Notes: a model not told the origin generated them from the letters alone. 64,000 bases of DNA from Actinomyces qiguomingii (GCF_004102025.1 NZ_CP025228.1:992001-1056000), one strand, 5' to 3'; shown: positions 36,657 through 45,060, numbered from the stretch's first letter. A program made the numbers and translations.

Positions 36657-36797
36657 GTGAACAGGTCATTCGGCGACCGGGACACGGAGCGCGTGTCGCT
36701 GCGTGAACCGGCCCGGCGGATCGACCCACGGATTCACCGGACGGCAAACCGGAAGCTGCATCAGCTCGACGCCATCAAGCCCATCCAGGCCCCATGA
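36657..36797 (+). pseudogene. Truncated HigB/RelE-type toxin
   Basis: A 46-codon frame, GTG start, with FGDRDTERVSLREPARRIDPRI then HRTANRKLHQLDA. This matches the N-terminal half of RelE/HigB plasmid-maintenance toxins, whose members are about 92 residues. After LDA the sequence turns to IKPIQAP and stops, losing the catalytic C-terminal half. No antitoxin gene follows. The stop overlaps the ATG of the next gene (ATGA), so the remnant may now serve as a leader for it. Confidence 0.7.
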
Positions 36798-37246
36798 GTA
36801 CCGATGGCGTCAGGGTGGTGGCGTACGACGCCGCCATGCGTGCAGACCTCGAGACCGGATATGTGCCTCGGTTCGTGTACGACAACTTCTATCTGGACGG
36901 CTGGGAGGTGCGCCAGCGCGAGGATCTTGCGCAGGTGCTTGCCCGAGAGGCCGATTGCTGCGACGTCGCCCTGGTCGGTGGGGAGCTCGCGGGGTGGGTA
37001 TGCACGCGCATCCACGCGGAGGATTCAATGGGGGAGGTATACATGCTGTGTGTCGACCCCGAGTATCAGCGTCGGGGAGTGGGTGCGGCGCTGCTCAGGC
37101 ATGCGCATGCAAGGGCGCACGACGCGGGTATGCGGATGGTCATGGTTGAGACCGGCGACGACGCGGGGCACGCCCCGGCGCGGGCCGCCTATGAGGCGGC
37201 TGGCTACGTGCGTTGGCCCGTGGCCAGGTACTTCAAAGAACTGTAG
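36794..37246 (+). CDS. GNAT family N-acetyltransferase
   Basis: A 150-residue GNAT. The acetyl-CoA pyrophosphate-binding motif is CVDPEYQRRGVGAALLRHAHARA (~96-118), followed by MVETGDDAGHAPARAAYEAAGYVRW, the usual motif B. Substrate unknown. ATG 36794 overlaps the stop of the toxin remnant. Its 3' end overlaps the end of the convergent HxlR gene by 14 nt. Confidence 0.88.
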   Translation: MSTDGVRVVAYDAAMRADLETGYVPRFVYDNFYLDGWEVRQREDLAQVLAREADCCDVALVGGELAGWVCTRIHAEDSMGEVYMLCVDPEYQRRGVGAALLRHAHARAHDAGMRMVMVETGDDAGHAPARAAYEAAGYVRWPVARYFKEL

Positions 37247-37733
37247 GCGGACTGGTGGACGGGGCCTCGGGATGGAGGGCATGCCGTCCATCTGCTTCCG
37301 ACCGCTCCGGAGGGCCGATGGCATCGGCCTCGACGTAGTGCCCCCGACGGCAGGCGAGGCGGGCCTCGACGGGACTGCCGCAGTCCACGTGCACCGGATC
37401 TGGCGCAATCGGTGCCACGTTCGGCAGATGCTTGAGCCCCCATTGCTGCAGCGCCGCCAGCACGAGGGCGAGGTCGCGTCCCTTGGCGCTGAGAGTGTAG
37501 GCGTGCCGTTGCCTTAGTCCCGGCTCCTGGTAGGGCTCGACCTCCAGCACGCCATGCTCCACGAGCTTCCTGAGCCGTGCCGACAGGATCGAGCGCGGGC
37601 ACCCGAGGCTCTCCTCCAGATCGCTGAACCGGTGTATGCCCCGGAAAACATCGCGAAGGATCAGCAGAGTCCACTTCTCGCCCAACAGTTCCAGGCTGGC
37701 CGCGATGGGGCAGGTGGTTTGCGGTCCCGTCAT
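37233..37733 (-). CDS. HxlR-family winged-helix regulator
   Basis: A 166-residue regulator. The HxlR signature CPIAASLELLGEKWTLLILRDVFRGIHRFSDLEESL is at the N-terminus, with a possible redox/metal-sensing Cys near residue 8. The recognition helix and wing follow (ILSARLRKLVEHGVLEVEPYQEPGLRQRHAYTLSAKG). Such proteins sense quinones, aldehydes or electrophiles and control adjacent oxidoreductases. The divergent oxidoreductase/hydrolase operon is the likely target. ATG 37733 is used; GTG 37745 is possible. Confidence 0.9.
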   Translation of the reverse strand: MTGPQTTCPIAASLELLGEKWTLLILRDVFRGIHRFSDLEESLGCPRSILSARLRKLVEHGVLEVEPYQEPGLRQRHAYTLSAKGRDLALVLAALQQWGLKHLPNVAPIAPDPVHVDCGSPVEARLACRRGHYVEADAIGPPERSEADGRHALHPEAPSTSPPTVL

Positions 37734-38024
37734 GGTGTCTGACACTCCCTGATCCGTTGCGGCTGTCGACGGCGCCGCGGTGCCTCGCGTGCACGCGGTG
37801 CCCGCGACGTGCGGATGTGCGGCCTCAATGCGGCGGAATAAGTTCATCGGCTCGCCCGCAGGCGCAGCCGCACCCGTGCGCGCTCGCCGACGAAGCCTAC
37901 GCAACCCTGAGTTCGTTCTTGATACCTAACGATCGTAGCACCGAGGTTCGCGGCTCGCGACCAGGATGTGAAGGCAGCGCATGAGGAAGGAGGTATGGCT
38001 GGGAGGTATGGCTGGACTGTCCGG

Positions 38025-38067
38025 TTGACAGTGAAGTTGGCACAGGCTAGGTTCGGTTTCCGAACTT
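38025..38067 (+). promoter_or_regulatory. Promoter with overlapping palindromic operator for the oxidoreductase operon
   Basis: TTGACA (38025-38030), exactly 17 nt, then TAGGTT (38048-38053). The perfect palindrome GTTCGG-TTT-CCGAAC (38051-38065) overlaps the -10 and start point, as expected of a repressor site. HxlR encoded divergently is the natural candidate. The rest of the 37734-38131 gap shows no gene. Confidence 0.65.
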
Positions 38068-38131
38068 AGATGGTCTGCGCCTTCTTGGCGATTTCCTCGC
38101 CGGGAGCATGACCGGGACAGGAGCACATGTG

Positions 38132-39136
38132 ATGAAGGCCTACGCGCTCACCTCTTACCGCAACGGTGGGACGCTCGAGTGGCTGGACGTACCCGAGCCT
38201 GTGGCCGGCCCGGGGCAGGTGGTGGTTGAGATTCGTGCGGCGGGCCTCAATCCGCTGGACCGCATGATCGCGGCCGGGCAGTTCCGGCAGCTGATTCCCT
38301 ACCGGCTGCCGCAAGTGCTGGGGCAGGAGCTCGCCGGCGTGGTCACCGAGGTCGGCCCCGGCGTGGAGAACTTCGCGGTGGGCGATCACGTGTTCGGGCG
38401 TCCGGACATCAACCGGATCGGCGCCTTCACGCAGTCCATCGCAGTCGACGCCGACGACCTGGCCCCCATGCCCGCCGGACTCGGCTTCGCCGAGGCGGCC
38501 TCACTGCCGCTGGTGCTGCTCACGGCCGCGCAGGCCTTCATGGAGAAAGCGCGAGTCAAGCCGGGGGACAAGGTCTTCATCCAGGGAGGCACCGGGGGCC
38601 TCGGCTCAATCGCCATTCAGCTGGCCAAGCATCTCGGCGCCACAGTGGCAACCACTGTGAGCACCAAGAACGTTGACCTGGCCCGCGAACTGGGGGCCGA
38701 CGTCGTCGTGGACTACCGGACCCAGCGGTACGAGGACCATGTCAAGGACTACGACGTCGTCCTGGACACCTTGGGAAAGGGCGAGACCTTGCGATCCATG
38801 AAGGTGCTTCGGCCGGGGGGCGTCATGGTCTCGGTGGTCGGCGCGCCTGACTCCGAGTTCGCGGCACAACTGGGCAAGCCGATCCTGAAGCCGGTCATGT
38901 GGCTGATGAGCCGCAGGGTGCGCCGCGCCGCAAAACAGCAAGGGGCCGGGTACAAGTTCCTCTTCATGCGCGCCGACGGCAGCCGCCTGGCGCAGCTCAC
39001 CCCCGCCATTGAGGACGGCAGCATCAAGCCGCTGGTGGGGCACACCTTCGGGCTGGACGAACTGGAACAGGCCATGAAGTTGTCCGCCTCCGGGAAGGCC
39101 GCCCCGGGCAAGATCGTGGTGGAGGCCGGAGAGTGA
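38132..39136 (+). CDS. NADP-dependent quinone oxidoreductase-like alcohol dehydrogenase
   Basis: A 334-residue medium-chain dehydrogenase/reductase of the zinc-free quinone oxidoreductase type. The GroES-like N-terminal domain has GQELAGVVTEVGPGVENFAVGDHVFG. The nucleotide-binding motif is IQGGTGGLGSIAIQLAKHLGA. A zinc-ligand Cys set is lacking. It likely reduces quinones or enones with NADPH. AGGAG lies 8 nt before ATG 38132. Its stop overlaps the hydrolase start (GTGA). Confidence 0.9.
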   Translation: MKAYALTSYRNGGTLEWLDVPEPVAGPGQVVVEIRAAGLNPLDRMIAAGQFRQLIPYRLPQVLGQELAGVVTEVGPGVENFAVGDHVFGRPDINRIGAFTQSIAVDADDLAPMPAGLGFAEAASLPLVLLTAAQAFMEKARVKPGDKVFIQGGTGGLGSIAIQLAKHLGATVATTVSTKNVDLARELGADVVVDYRTQRYEDHVKDYDVVLDTLGKGETLRSMKVLRPGGVMVSVVGAPDSEFAAQLGKPILKPVMWLMSRRVRRAAKQQGAGYKFLFMRADGSRLAQLTPAIEDGSIKPLVGHTFGLDELEQAMKLSASGKAAPGKIVVEAGE

Positions 39137-39981
39137 GCACCGTGAAGTACTTCAATGGCTCATATGCGGACGCGCCGGTCGAACGCATGGCCGCACCCCA
39201 AGGGGCGTACTTCGCGTACCGGGCGGTCGGCTCCGACGGCGGGGTGCCCCTGCTGCTCCTGAATCACCTGGCGGCCACCCTCGACGGCTGGGACCCGCGG
39301 CTGGTCGACCAGTTGGCGCAGGACCGCCCGGTAGTAGCGGTGGATTACCGCGGCATGGGCGGCTCGTCCGGCTCGGCGCCCACCACCGTTGCGGGGATGG
39401 CCGACGGCGTGATCGAGTTCCTCGATGCTGCAGGGCTGGAACAGGTAGACGTCCTCGGGCTCTCGCTGGGCGGCTTCGTCACCCAGCAGCTACTGCTGAC
39501 CCACCCGGAACGGTTCCGCAGGGCCGTGCTGGCCGGCACAGGCCCGGCGGGAGGCGTCGGCATCACCCGGGTGCCCGGCCTGACCTTCCGCGCCATGGCG
39601 CAGGCGGCCGTGACCCGCAAGGACGCCCGTCACTACCTGTTCTTCCCCGTGGCTGCCTGGGACAGGGCGGATGAGTTCCTGGGCCGTGTGGCTGCCTTCA
39701 AGCATCCCGACAGGGCCGCGCGGGTGCCCGGCCTCCTGCGCCAGCTCAAGGCCGTGCGCAGCTGGGGTCTGCAGGAGCCGCAGGACCTGTCCCGGATCGA
39801 TCACCCGGCCCTGGTGGTGAACGGCGACAACGACCTCATGGTCCCCAGCTCCAACACCTTGGACCTGGGCCGGCGTCTGCCCGCCGCCAGGCTCGAAGAT
39901 CTCTACCCCGGTGCCGGCCACGGCGCCATCTTCCAGGAGCCGGACCTTTTCGCCTCGCAGGTTCGCGCCTTCCTGGACTGA
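39133..39981 (+). CDS. Alpha/beta hydrolase
   Basis: A 282-residue alpha/beta hydrolase. The nucleophile elbow is GLSLGG (Ser), the acid Asp is in NGDNDLMVPSS and the catalytic His in GAGHGAIFQ. An LLLNHLAATLDGWDP oxyanion region precedes. GTG 39133 is translationally coupled to the oxidoreductase. The pair probably detoxifies a reactive carbonyl or ester under HxlR control. Confidence 0.9.
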   Translation: MSTVKYFNGSYADAPVERMAAPQGAYFAYRAVGSDGGVPLLLLNHLAATLDGWDPRLVDQLAQDRPVVAVDYRGMGGSSGSAPTTVAGMADGVIEFLDAAGLEQVDVLGLSLGGFVTQQLLLTHPERFRRAVLAGTGPAGGVGITRVPGLTFRAMAQAAVTRKDARHYLFFPVAAWDRADEFLGRVAAFKHPDRAARVPGLLRQLKAVRSWGLQEPQDLSRIDHPALVVNGDNDLMVPSSNTLDLGRRLPAARLEDLYPGAGHGAIFQEPDLFASQVRAFLD

Positions 39982-40138
39982 CGGGGCTCCGCTGCCCATG
40001 GCCGTATAAACGGCTCCGCTCTGCCTGCCAGACACAGGTTCGGAGTCTGTCAGCGCGGTCCAGAGCACCAGGGCGCGCTTCTCGGTAGAGTTGCGATCGA
40101 CTGGCATGCTTCGGCAACTAATCTTGAAAGGTAGCCCA

Positions 40139-40948
40139 ATGCCTACCATTGTAGTCTCACGGCGCGTCCTCGCGCCCGATCCTCAAGTTCACGCGATCCT
40201 CGTTCAGGGGATCGCTCGCATCCAGGACTGCACGATTGTTGATGCCGGTCGGCCGATCCGAGTGGAACGAAAGCGCAACATGCTCCGAAACCGGTGGGCG
40301 ATGGCAGCTGAGGTGTCGGTTGAGCAGGGAGTCGTTACCATTCACGTCGACGGGGCGGGCAGTAATCAGCGCGCGTTTAGCCAGGAGATCTTCGCTCTTC
40401 TGCCTGAGGGCATAGTTGATGATCAGGGTCTTGCTGACGCGACGGCGCACATGCATAAGTCGGAGCGGTTCTTTAGTAAGGCTGAGCTTCGCACGTTGCA
40501 GGATGATCTTCGTCCTGATGAGCGAGTGAAGATGCTCGTTTCGTGTGCTCTTGATGGCAGTGTCGGACTCCTCGTACTGACTGACAAGCGCCTGCTGTTA
40601 AAGGATCGTACCCTAGGCGCACAAGCAACGCGTGAGATCAACCCACGCCAGATCACGAGCATCAGCGCTGGGCGGTGGCTTGGCAACGAAACCATGGAAT
40701 TCACGGTCAGTGGATCTGCTATCAAGGTCTCTAACCTCTCGTCCGGGCGTGCGGAAGAGTTGGCTCGGGCTATTCGCGAGGTTCAGGCGGCCGCAGATCA
40801 GCCCGTCCAGATTGTTCAGCAACTGGCTCAGCCGGTTGATGCTAGTCCTGTCGAGCAACTCAATGGGTTGGCGCAGCTTCACGCAAGTGGAGTCCTGACG
40901 GACGAAGAGTTCGCGGCGAAGAAGGCTGAGATTCTGGCGCGGATGTAG
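40139..40948 (+). CDS. PH-like (bPH) and SHOCT domain protein
   Basis: A 269-residue protein. Residues ~115-215 (LRPDERVKMLVSCALDGSVGLLVLTDKRLLL, then ITSISAGRWLGNETMEFTVSG) match the bacterial pleckstrin-homology-like fold. The last ~32 residues (LNGLAQLHASGVLTDEEFAAKKAEILARM) are a SHOCT domain. The first ~110 residues are an unassigned alpha/beta region. Codon use is visibly AT-richer than neighbours (many CTT, GTT, CGT, GAT), suggesting transfer. AAAGG precedes ATG 40139. Function unknown. Confidence 0.82.
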   Translation: MPTIVVSRRVLAPDPQVHAILVQGIARIQDCTIVDAGRPIRVERKRNMLRNRWAMAAEVSVEQGVVTIHVDGAGSNQRAFSQEIFALLPEGIVDDQGLADATAHMHKSERFFSKAELRTLQDDLRPDERVKMLVSCALDGSVGLLVLTDKRLLLKDRTLGAQATREINPRQITSISAGRWLGNETMEFTVSGSAIKVSNLSSGRAEELARAIREVQAAADQPVQIVQQLAQPVDASPVEQLNGLAQLHASGVLTDEEFAAKKAEILARM

Positions 40949-41079
40949 ACAGGGTGCCGAGTTCTTCCGGTTTGAGGGTGGTGCCGTCCGAGTCCGGTGC
41001 GCCTGTGTCGGTGGCCTAATGGGGGGGATCCGCCTGAGGTGAGTAGTCTGCTAGGCCACCTGACTTCTTGTAACGTTGG

Positions 41080-41394
41080 TTGGCGGTCTCCTGTATTTCC
41101 CGGAGGCCTTCAGTCCTGGCGCGCCGTCACCAAAAGTGGTGCGAGTCAGAGGAACCGTTCACACCGGTAGCGCCACTGGAATGCCGTGAGGTGCCTGCGC
41201 GCGACGTCGTGGCCGCCACGCTACATGGCGGATATGACGGCATGCCGGAGGTCACCGCCGCGCTTGGCGGTTACATCGCCGCCCACAACCTTCGCACGGG
41301 ACCCATGCTCAACATCTACCGGGTCGGCCCGGCGCACAACCCCGACCCCTCCACATGGGTGACGGATGCCTGCCTCCCGATCATTAAGGAGTAA
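41080..41394 (+). pseudogene. GyrI-like effector-binding domain remnant
   Basis: From about 41180 the frame encodes ECREVPARDVVAATLHGGYDGMPEVTAAL, then TGPMLNIYRVGPAHNPDPSTWVTDACLPIIKE, the second half of a GyrI/AraC-type effector-binding domain. The first half and any DNA-binding domain are missing, and the upstream 30 codons look random. Likely the tail of a decayed MerR/AraC-type regulator or SOUL/GyrI-like protein. Confidence 0.6.
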
Positions 41395-41440
41395 TTGTCG
41401 GTTCCGGCGCCCCTCCTGGAGCCGTCGGGGCAGGCCGTGG

Positions 41441-41545
41441 ACGGCGACTCCCGACGCTCCAGGTCGGCACGGGCCTGGAGCTGCATGCACTGCCGGGGCG
41501 GAGCGCCGTGGTCGCCGATGACCTGATCACTCGGACCGACATGAG
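41441..41545 (+). pseudogene. Fragment of a second B3/B4-domain gene
   Basis: GLELHALPGRSAVVADDLITRT in this stretch matches GLELHELPAQSAVVADDLITRA of the intact gene at 41994-42731, and the DNA is alignable over about 100 bp. No start or continuation is present. It is a relic of a duplication or recombination of the downstream gene. Confidence 0.7.
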
Positions 41546-41585
41546 TGGAGAGCCGCTGGCAGGGCGAATGCTGATTGTCGTTTTA

Positions 41586-41642
41586 CGACCCTGGGGTGTA
41601 TTTCACGGCCACCCCGGGGTCGTGAAACACACCCCAGGGTCG
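41586..41642. repeat. 57-nt near-perfect hairpin
   Basis: 22-bp arms at 41586-41607 and 41621-41642 (one mismatch) begin CGACCCTGGGGTGT. The 13-nt loop contains the palindrome ACCCCGGGGT. It could be a REP-like element or a factor-independent stop; there is no T-run. The rest of 41643-41993 holds no gene I can support. Confidence 0.7.
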
Positions 41643-41993
41643 AGATTCGTAAGCATGGCCGCACGAACCCTGACTCGAATCCAGTGCTGGCGGCCGAGGC
41701 CATGTGGTGCAGCTCGGTGTGAAGCCTGTTGTGGAACTCAACTTGAGGCACATCCGGGGTGTCCCGGTCCTGGTCGCCCTGACGACGGGATGCTATTCGG
41801 GTTGGGGTAGGCTAAGGATGAGCCGAGGCGTCGCGCGGCGCGGCTGTCAAAATCGATGCCAAACGCCTCTCGCCCCTGGTGGTGCCTGGCGAGACGTTGA
41901 TATCCCAACGACCGCCGAGATAACTCGCCGCACACCACGCGGCAGCCCTGGCGATAAGGTGTATGTACAAGCGATCGAAGAAACAGGATTGAG

Positions 41994-42731
41994 ATGCCCC
42001 AGACCCAGAACCTGTCCGCCAGTAGCTTCCTGAACGCCTGCACGGTTTCTCCGGACGTGCGCGAGCTGCGTCCCGACTATCGCAGCCTGCTCATCGTCGT
42101 CGAGGGCCTGGAGCTGCATGAGTTGCCGGCACAGAGCGCCGTAGTGGCTGACGACCTGATTACTCGGGCCGAGGAACGCTCCCAGGCGCTGCTCGCCGAG
42201 TCCCCCGTCACCGAACTGCCCCACGTGGCGGCATGGCGGGAGGCCTATCGGGCCTTCGGTGCGAAGCCGCAGCGCACCCGCAACAGCCTGGAGGCCCTGC
42301 TCCGGCGCGCGGGTGGTGGACTACCGCGGGTTAACGCCTTAACCGACATCTACAACGCGATCTCGGTGCTGCATCAGCTGCCGCTGGGAGGCGAGGACTT
42401 CAGCCGGTACCGCGGCCCCGCCCGGCTGATTCGCGCGAGCGGGGAGGAGCCGTATGACACCGTTGCGCACGGCGAGCCGGTCATCGAACATCCGGAACCG
42501 GGTGAGGTTGTCTGGCGTGACGAGGACGGTGTGACCTGCCGGCGCTGGAATTGGCGGCAGTGCCGCCGCACCGCCCTGACCGATGACACAACGACGGCCT
42601 TCTTCATCCTCGACGCACTCGATCCCGTGACCGACGACGAGTTGTCCGCCGCGGGCGACGCCCTGACCCGGGCACTAACCACCCTCGGAACCGACGTCCG
42701 TTCGACGCGGCGAATGATCTCCGGCGGCTAG
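41994..42731 (+). CDS. B3/B4 (tRNA-binding-like) domain protein
   Basis: A 245-residue stand-alone B3/B4 domain protein, related to the editing domain of phenylalanyl-tRNA synthetase beta. Diagnostic segments are WREAYRAFGAKPQRTRNSLEALLRRA, LPRVNALTDIYNAISVLHQLPLGGEDFSRYRGPARLIRA and GEVVWRDEDGVTCRRWNWRQCRRT. Members may hydrolyse mischarged amino acids or act on free tRNAs; the role is unproven. AGGATTGAG precedes ATG 41994. Confidence 0.88.
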   Translation: MPQTQNLSASSFLNACTVSPDVRELRPDYRSLLIVVEGLELHELPAQSAVVADDLITRAEERSQALLAESPVTELPHVAAWREAYRAFGAKPQRTRNSLEALLRRAGGGLPRVNALTDIYNAISVLHQLPLGGEDFSRYRGPARLIRASGEEPYDTVAHGEPVIEHPEPGEVVWRDEDGVTCRRWNWRQCRRTALTDDTTTAFFILDALDPVTDDELSAAGDALTRALTTLGTDVRSTRRMISGG

Positions 42732-42875
42732 CCGGGCGCCAGTAGCTGGCGGCCCGCGGCGTCGCGGGCGGGCTCGGGCCGGGACTACATGTGGCTCGAT
42801 TCCCCCCGGGACGGGTTCTGCGATTGCCCGATGGAGGGACGTGATCAGGATGAGCAAACCGCTAGGCTCCAAAGC

Positions 42876-43310
42876 ATGGACGAGCTGACTTACCTCACCG
42901 GCCGCGGCGCCGTCGTGCCCGAACAGATCGACGGCATGTTCGTCGGCTGGCCGAGCCCGCCCAGCCCGCAGCAACTCGTGGCAGTCATGGACGGCAGCCA
43001 CCGGCGCGTCTGGGCACTGGATGGCGATCGCGTCGTCGGCTACATCAACGCCATCAGCGACGGCGTGCTCAACGCCTTCATCCCCTGGCTCGAGGTCCAC
43101 CCCGACTACCAGGGCCGGGGAGTCGGCACGGAACTGGTGCGTCGACTGCTCACCCAGCTCGGCGACATGTACGCCGTCGACCTGTGCTGCGATCCGGAAA
43201 TGCTGCCGTACTACGAGAGGCTCGGCTTCGCACGCCTGGCCGGCGCGGGCCTGCGCAATCCCCGCGCGATTACGGGCGGGGAAACGGCAAGGACGCCCGC
43301 GGATCTCTAG
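42876..43310 (+). CDS. GNAT family N-acetyltransferase
   Basis: A 144-residue GNAT with LEVHPDYQGRGVGTELVRRLLTQLG as the CoA-binding motif and a terminal CDPEMLPYYERLGFARLAG. No Shine-Dalgarno precedes ATG 42876. A TAGGCT box ends 7 nt before it, so a leaderless transcript is likely. Substrate unknown. It is convergent with arfB. Confidence 0.87.
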   Translation: MDELTYLTGRGAVVPEQIDGMFVGWPSPPSPQQLVAVMDGSHRRVWALDGDRVVGYINAISDGVLNAFIPWLEVHPDYQGRGVGTELVRRLLTQLGDMYAVDLCCDPEMLPYYERLGFARLAGAGLRNPRAITGGETARTPADL

Positions 43311-43351
43311 ACCGCTCGCCCGCATCCCTGCCTCGGCAAGCGCCTGCGGCT

Positions 43352-43792
43352 CTACTCGGCGGGCGGTCTGCGCCGCAGGGTCTTGAGTTCCGCGCGCCGT
43401 CGCTTGGCCGCCAGACGACGACGCTGGGAACCGCGGGTGGGCTTGGTCGCCCGGCGCGTCACCGGCGGTGCGAGCGCACCCCGCAGCAACCCTGCCAGGC
43501 GCTCCCGCGCCGCCATCCGATTGCGGTACTGGGAGCGGTGTTCGGCCGCAGCAACCGTGAGCACCGTCCCGGTCAGGCGCTCGCTCAGGTTCTGCAGGGC
43601 TCGCTGGCGCTGCCGCTCGTCAAGCGCCGTCGTCGTCGCCAGGTCCAGGCTCAACTGGACGCGGGAGTCGGCGGTGTTGACGCCCTGGCCGCCGGGGCCG
43701 GAGGTGTGCGTGAACTGCTCGCTCAGTTCCGCCGCCGGCACCGTCAGCCCCCGCGGACAGCCGGGGCCGGGCGGGATCAACAGGTCCTTCAT
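43352..43792 (-). CDS. arfB: Alternative ribosome-rescue factor / peptidyl-tRNA hydrolase ArfB
   Basis: A 146-residue class-I release-factor-like protein. The catalytic GGQ lies in THTSGPGGQGVNTADSRVQL. The C-terminal tail is strongly basic (RRATKPTRGSQRRRLAAKRRRAELKTLRRR), as needed to thread into the empty mRNA channel of stalled ribosomes. Length and layout fit ArfB rather than a full release factor. Start ATG 43792. Confidence 0.92.
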   Translation of the reverse strand: MKDLLIPPGPGCPRGLTVPAAELSEQFTHTSGPGGQGVNTADSRVQLSLDLATTTALDERQRQRALQNLSERLTGTVLTVAAAEHRSQYRNRMAARERLAGLLRGALAPPVTRRATKPTRGSQRRRLAAKRRRAELKTLRRRPPAE

Positions 43793-43825
43793 GTGACCAG
43801 TGTGCGCCGGGCCTACCCTGGGCGC

Positions 43826-44752
43826 ATGCTTCCGGCCCAGCAGCCCCAGACCGTATTCACCGTCGCGGGCCGGCATGCGTTCGCCCTGGTGGCCCGCGAG
43901 GCCCGCGCCGACGGCGTCCGCGAAGTCCTCGCACCCCGCGTGCGGTGCACCGCCATGACCATCCCCTTCGAACTCGAGGGCCTGCGCGTCAACAACGTCG
44001 AGTGCGGCCCCACCGGCCTGCTCGACCCCGGCCCGCTCACCGCCGCGCTCGCGGCCTGCACGCGCCCGCCGCTCATCCTGCACGCCGAGACCTTCGGCAA
44101 CCGGGCCGACGGCGAACTCCGCACCGCGCTCGCGGCCGCCCGCCGCAGCGGGGCGCGTATCGTCGTTGACGCCACCCACACGGCGCTGGAACGCGCCGAC
44201 GAACTGCTGGCGGACGCCGGAACTACGCACCACCCCGACGCCGACTACCTGGTCGCCAGCCTGCGCAAGCTACTGCCCATCCCGCTCGGTGGCGTGGTTC
44301 GCGGGCTCGCCAGTCCGCCCGAGCTTGCCGGCGACCCCCTTAACGCGGACCTGACCGCCGTCGCCGAGATCGCCGAACGCCGCCCCGGTGTGCCCGCGCT
44401 CAAGGACGCCGTCGAGGACCTGCTCGACATCGCCTGGGCCCCAGCACCCATGCCGGGCACTTACCGCGTACGGCTCGCCCTGCCGGAGTTCAATGCCGAA
44501 CTCTCCCGCCGTCGCGCCCGCCTGGCGCGCCTGCACGCCGCCGTCGCCGATCTGGACGTCGTCAATCCCGGGGTCGCCCACCCGCCCGTCATCGCCCACC
44601 CCCGCGCCGCCGCCATCCGGGCGGCACTCGCACGTGCCGGTTTCTCCCTGCCCCTGCACTGGGATGGAGCCACCGACGGGCTCGTGGCCCTGCCCGACGA
44701 TCCGCAGGCGATCAAGATAGTGCACCGTTCGGCGGGTTCACGCCGCTCCTGA
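43826..44752 (+). CDS. Putative PLP-dependent aminotransferase-fold protein
   Basis: A 308-residue protein not confidently named. The segment PPLILHAETFGNRADGELRTALAAARRSGARIVVDATHTALERADELLAD followed by YLVASLRKLLPIPLGGVV looks like fold-type I PLP enzymes: an Asp in VVDATHT for the pyridine nitrogen and a Lys in SLRKLLP for the Schiff base. It is shorter than standard aminotransferases. Start ATG 43826 has TACCCT 6 nt upstream (leaderless). It is divergent from arfB. Confidence 0.6.
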   Translation: MLPAQQPQTVFTVAGRHAFALVAREARADGVREVLAPRVRCTAMTIPFELEGLRVNNVECGPTGLLDPGPLTAALAACTRPPLILHAETFGNRADGELRTALAAARRSGARIVVDATHTALERADELLADAGTTHHPDADYLVASLRKLLPIPLGGVVRGLASPPELAGDPLNADLTAVAEIAERRPGVPALKDAVEDLLDIAWAPAPMPGTYRVRLALPEFNAELSRRRARLARLHAAVADLDVVNPGVAHPPVIAHPRAAAIRAALARAGFSLPLHWDGATDGLVALPDDPQAIKIVHRSAGSRRS

Positions 44753-44792
44753 CTCGCCTTTCTTGTTCGGCGAGGGGTCACAACGTAGTGGG

Positions 44793-44811
44793 TACCAATT
44801 ATTGGTAGAAT
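44793..44811 (+). promoter_or_regulatory. Operator and -10 of the parDE operon
   Basis: A 15-bp dyad TACCAATTATTGGTA (44793-44807) overlaps TAGAAT (44806-44811), which ends 6 nt before the parD ATG. The mRNA should be leaderless and autorepressed by the ParD ribbon-helix-helix protein. Confidence 0.7.
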
Positions 44812-44817
44812 GGGGTC

Positions 44818-45060
44818 ATGGCAACGAATACCTCCGTCAGCCTCGACGATCACTTCACCGGATTCATTGCGCACCAGGTCGGATCTGGACGTTACCGGTC
44901 CGCAAGCGAGGTCGTCCGCGCTGGCCTGCGCCTGTTGGAGGACCGGGAGACGGAACTGGCGGCGTTACGTGAAGCGCTTGCGGAAGGCGAGGCGAGTGGT
45001 CCTGCTGAGCCCTTCGACTTCGATGCCTTCATCGCCGCCAAAACCTCAAAGACGACATGA
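44818..45060 (+). CDS. parD: ParD-type ribbon-helix-helix antitoxin
   Basis: An 80-residue antitoxin. The N-terminal RHH fold is TSVSLDDHFTGFIAHQVGSGRYRSASEVVRAGLRLLEDRE, and a disordered, acidic tail for toxin wrapping follows. It neutralises ParE encoded downstream and represses its own promoter at the dyad 25 nt upstream. Its stop overlaps parE by 4 nt (ATGA). Confidence 0.92.
   Translation: MATNTSVSLDDHFTGFIAHQVGSGRYRSASEVVRAGLRLLEDRETELAALREALAEGEASGPAEPFDFDAFIAAKTSKTT

Noticed and set aside
36703..37149. Alternative frame overlapping the acetyltransferase
   Set aside because: The GNAT motif frame at 36794-37246 explains the region; this frame is a shadow.
41700..41990. Small frame encoding VKPVVELNLRHIRGVPVLVALTTG
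   Set aside because: It looks protein-like for ~25 residues but has no start, family match or continuation that I can support.
43184..43825. Extension of the PLP-like protein upstream to 43184
   Set aside because: It would run through the GNAT gene and antisense to arfB; a TACCCT box and ATG at 43826 give a better start.
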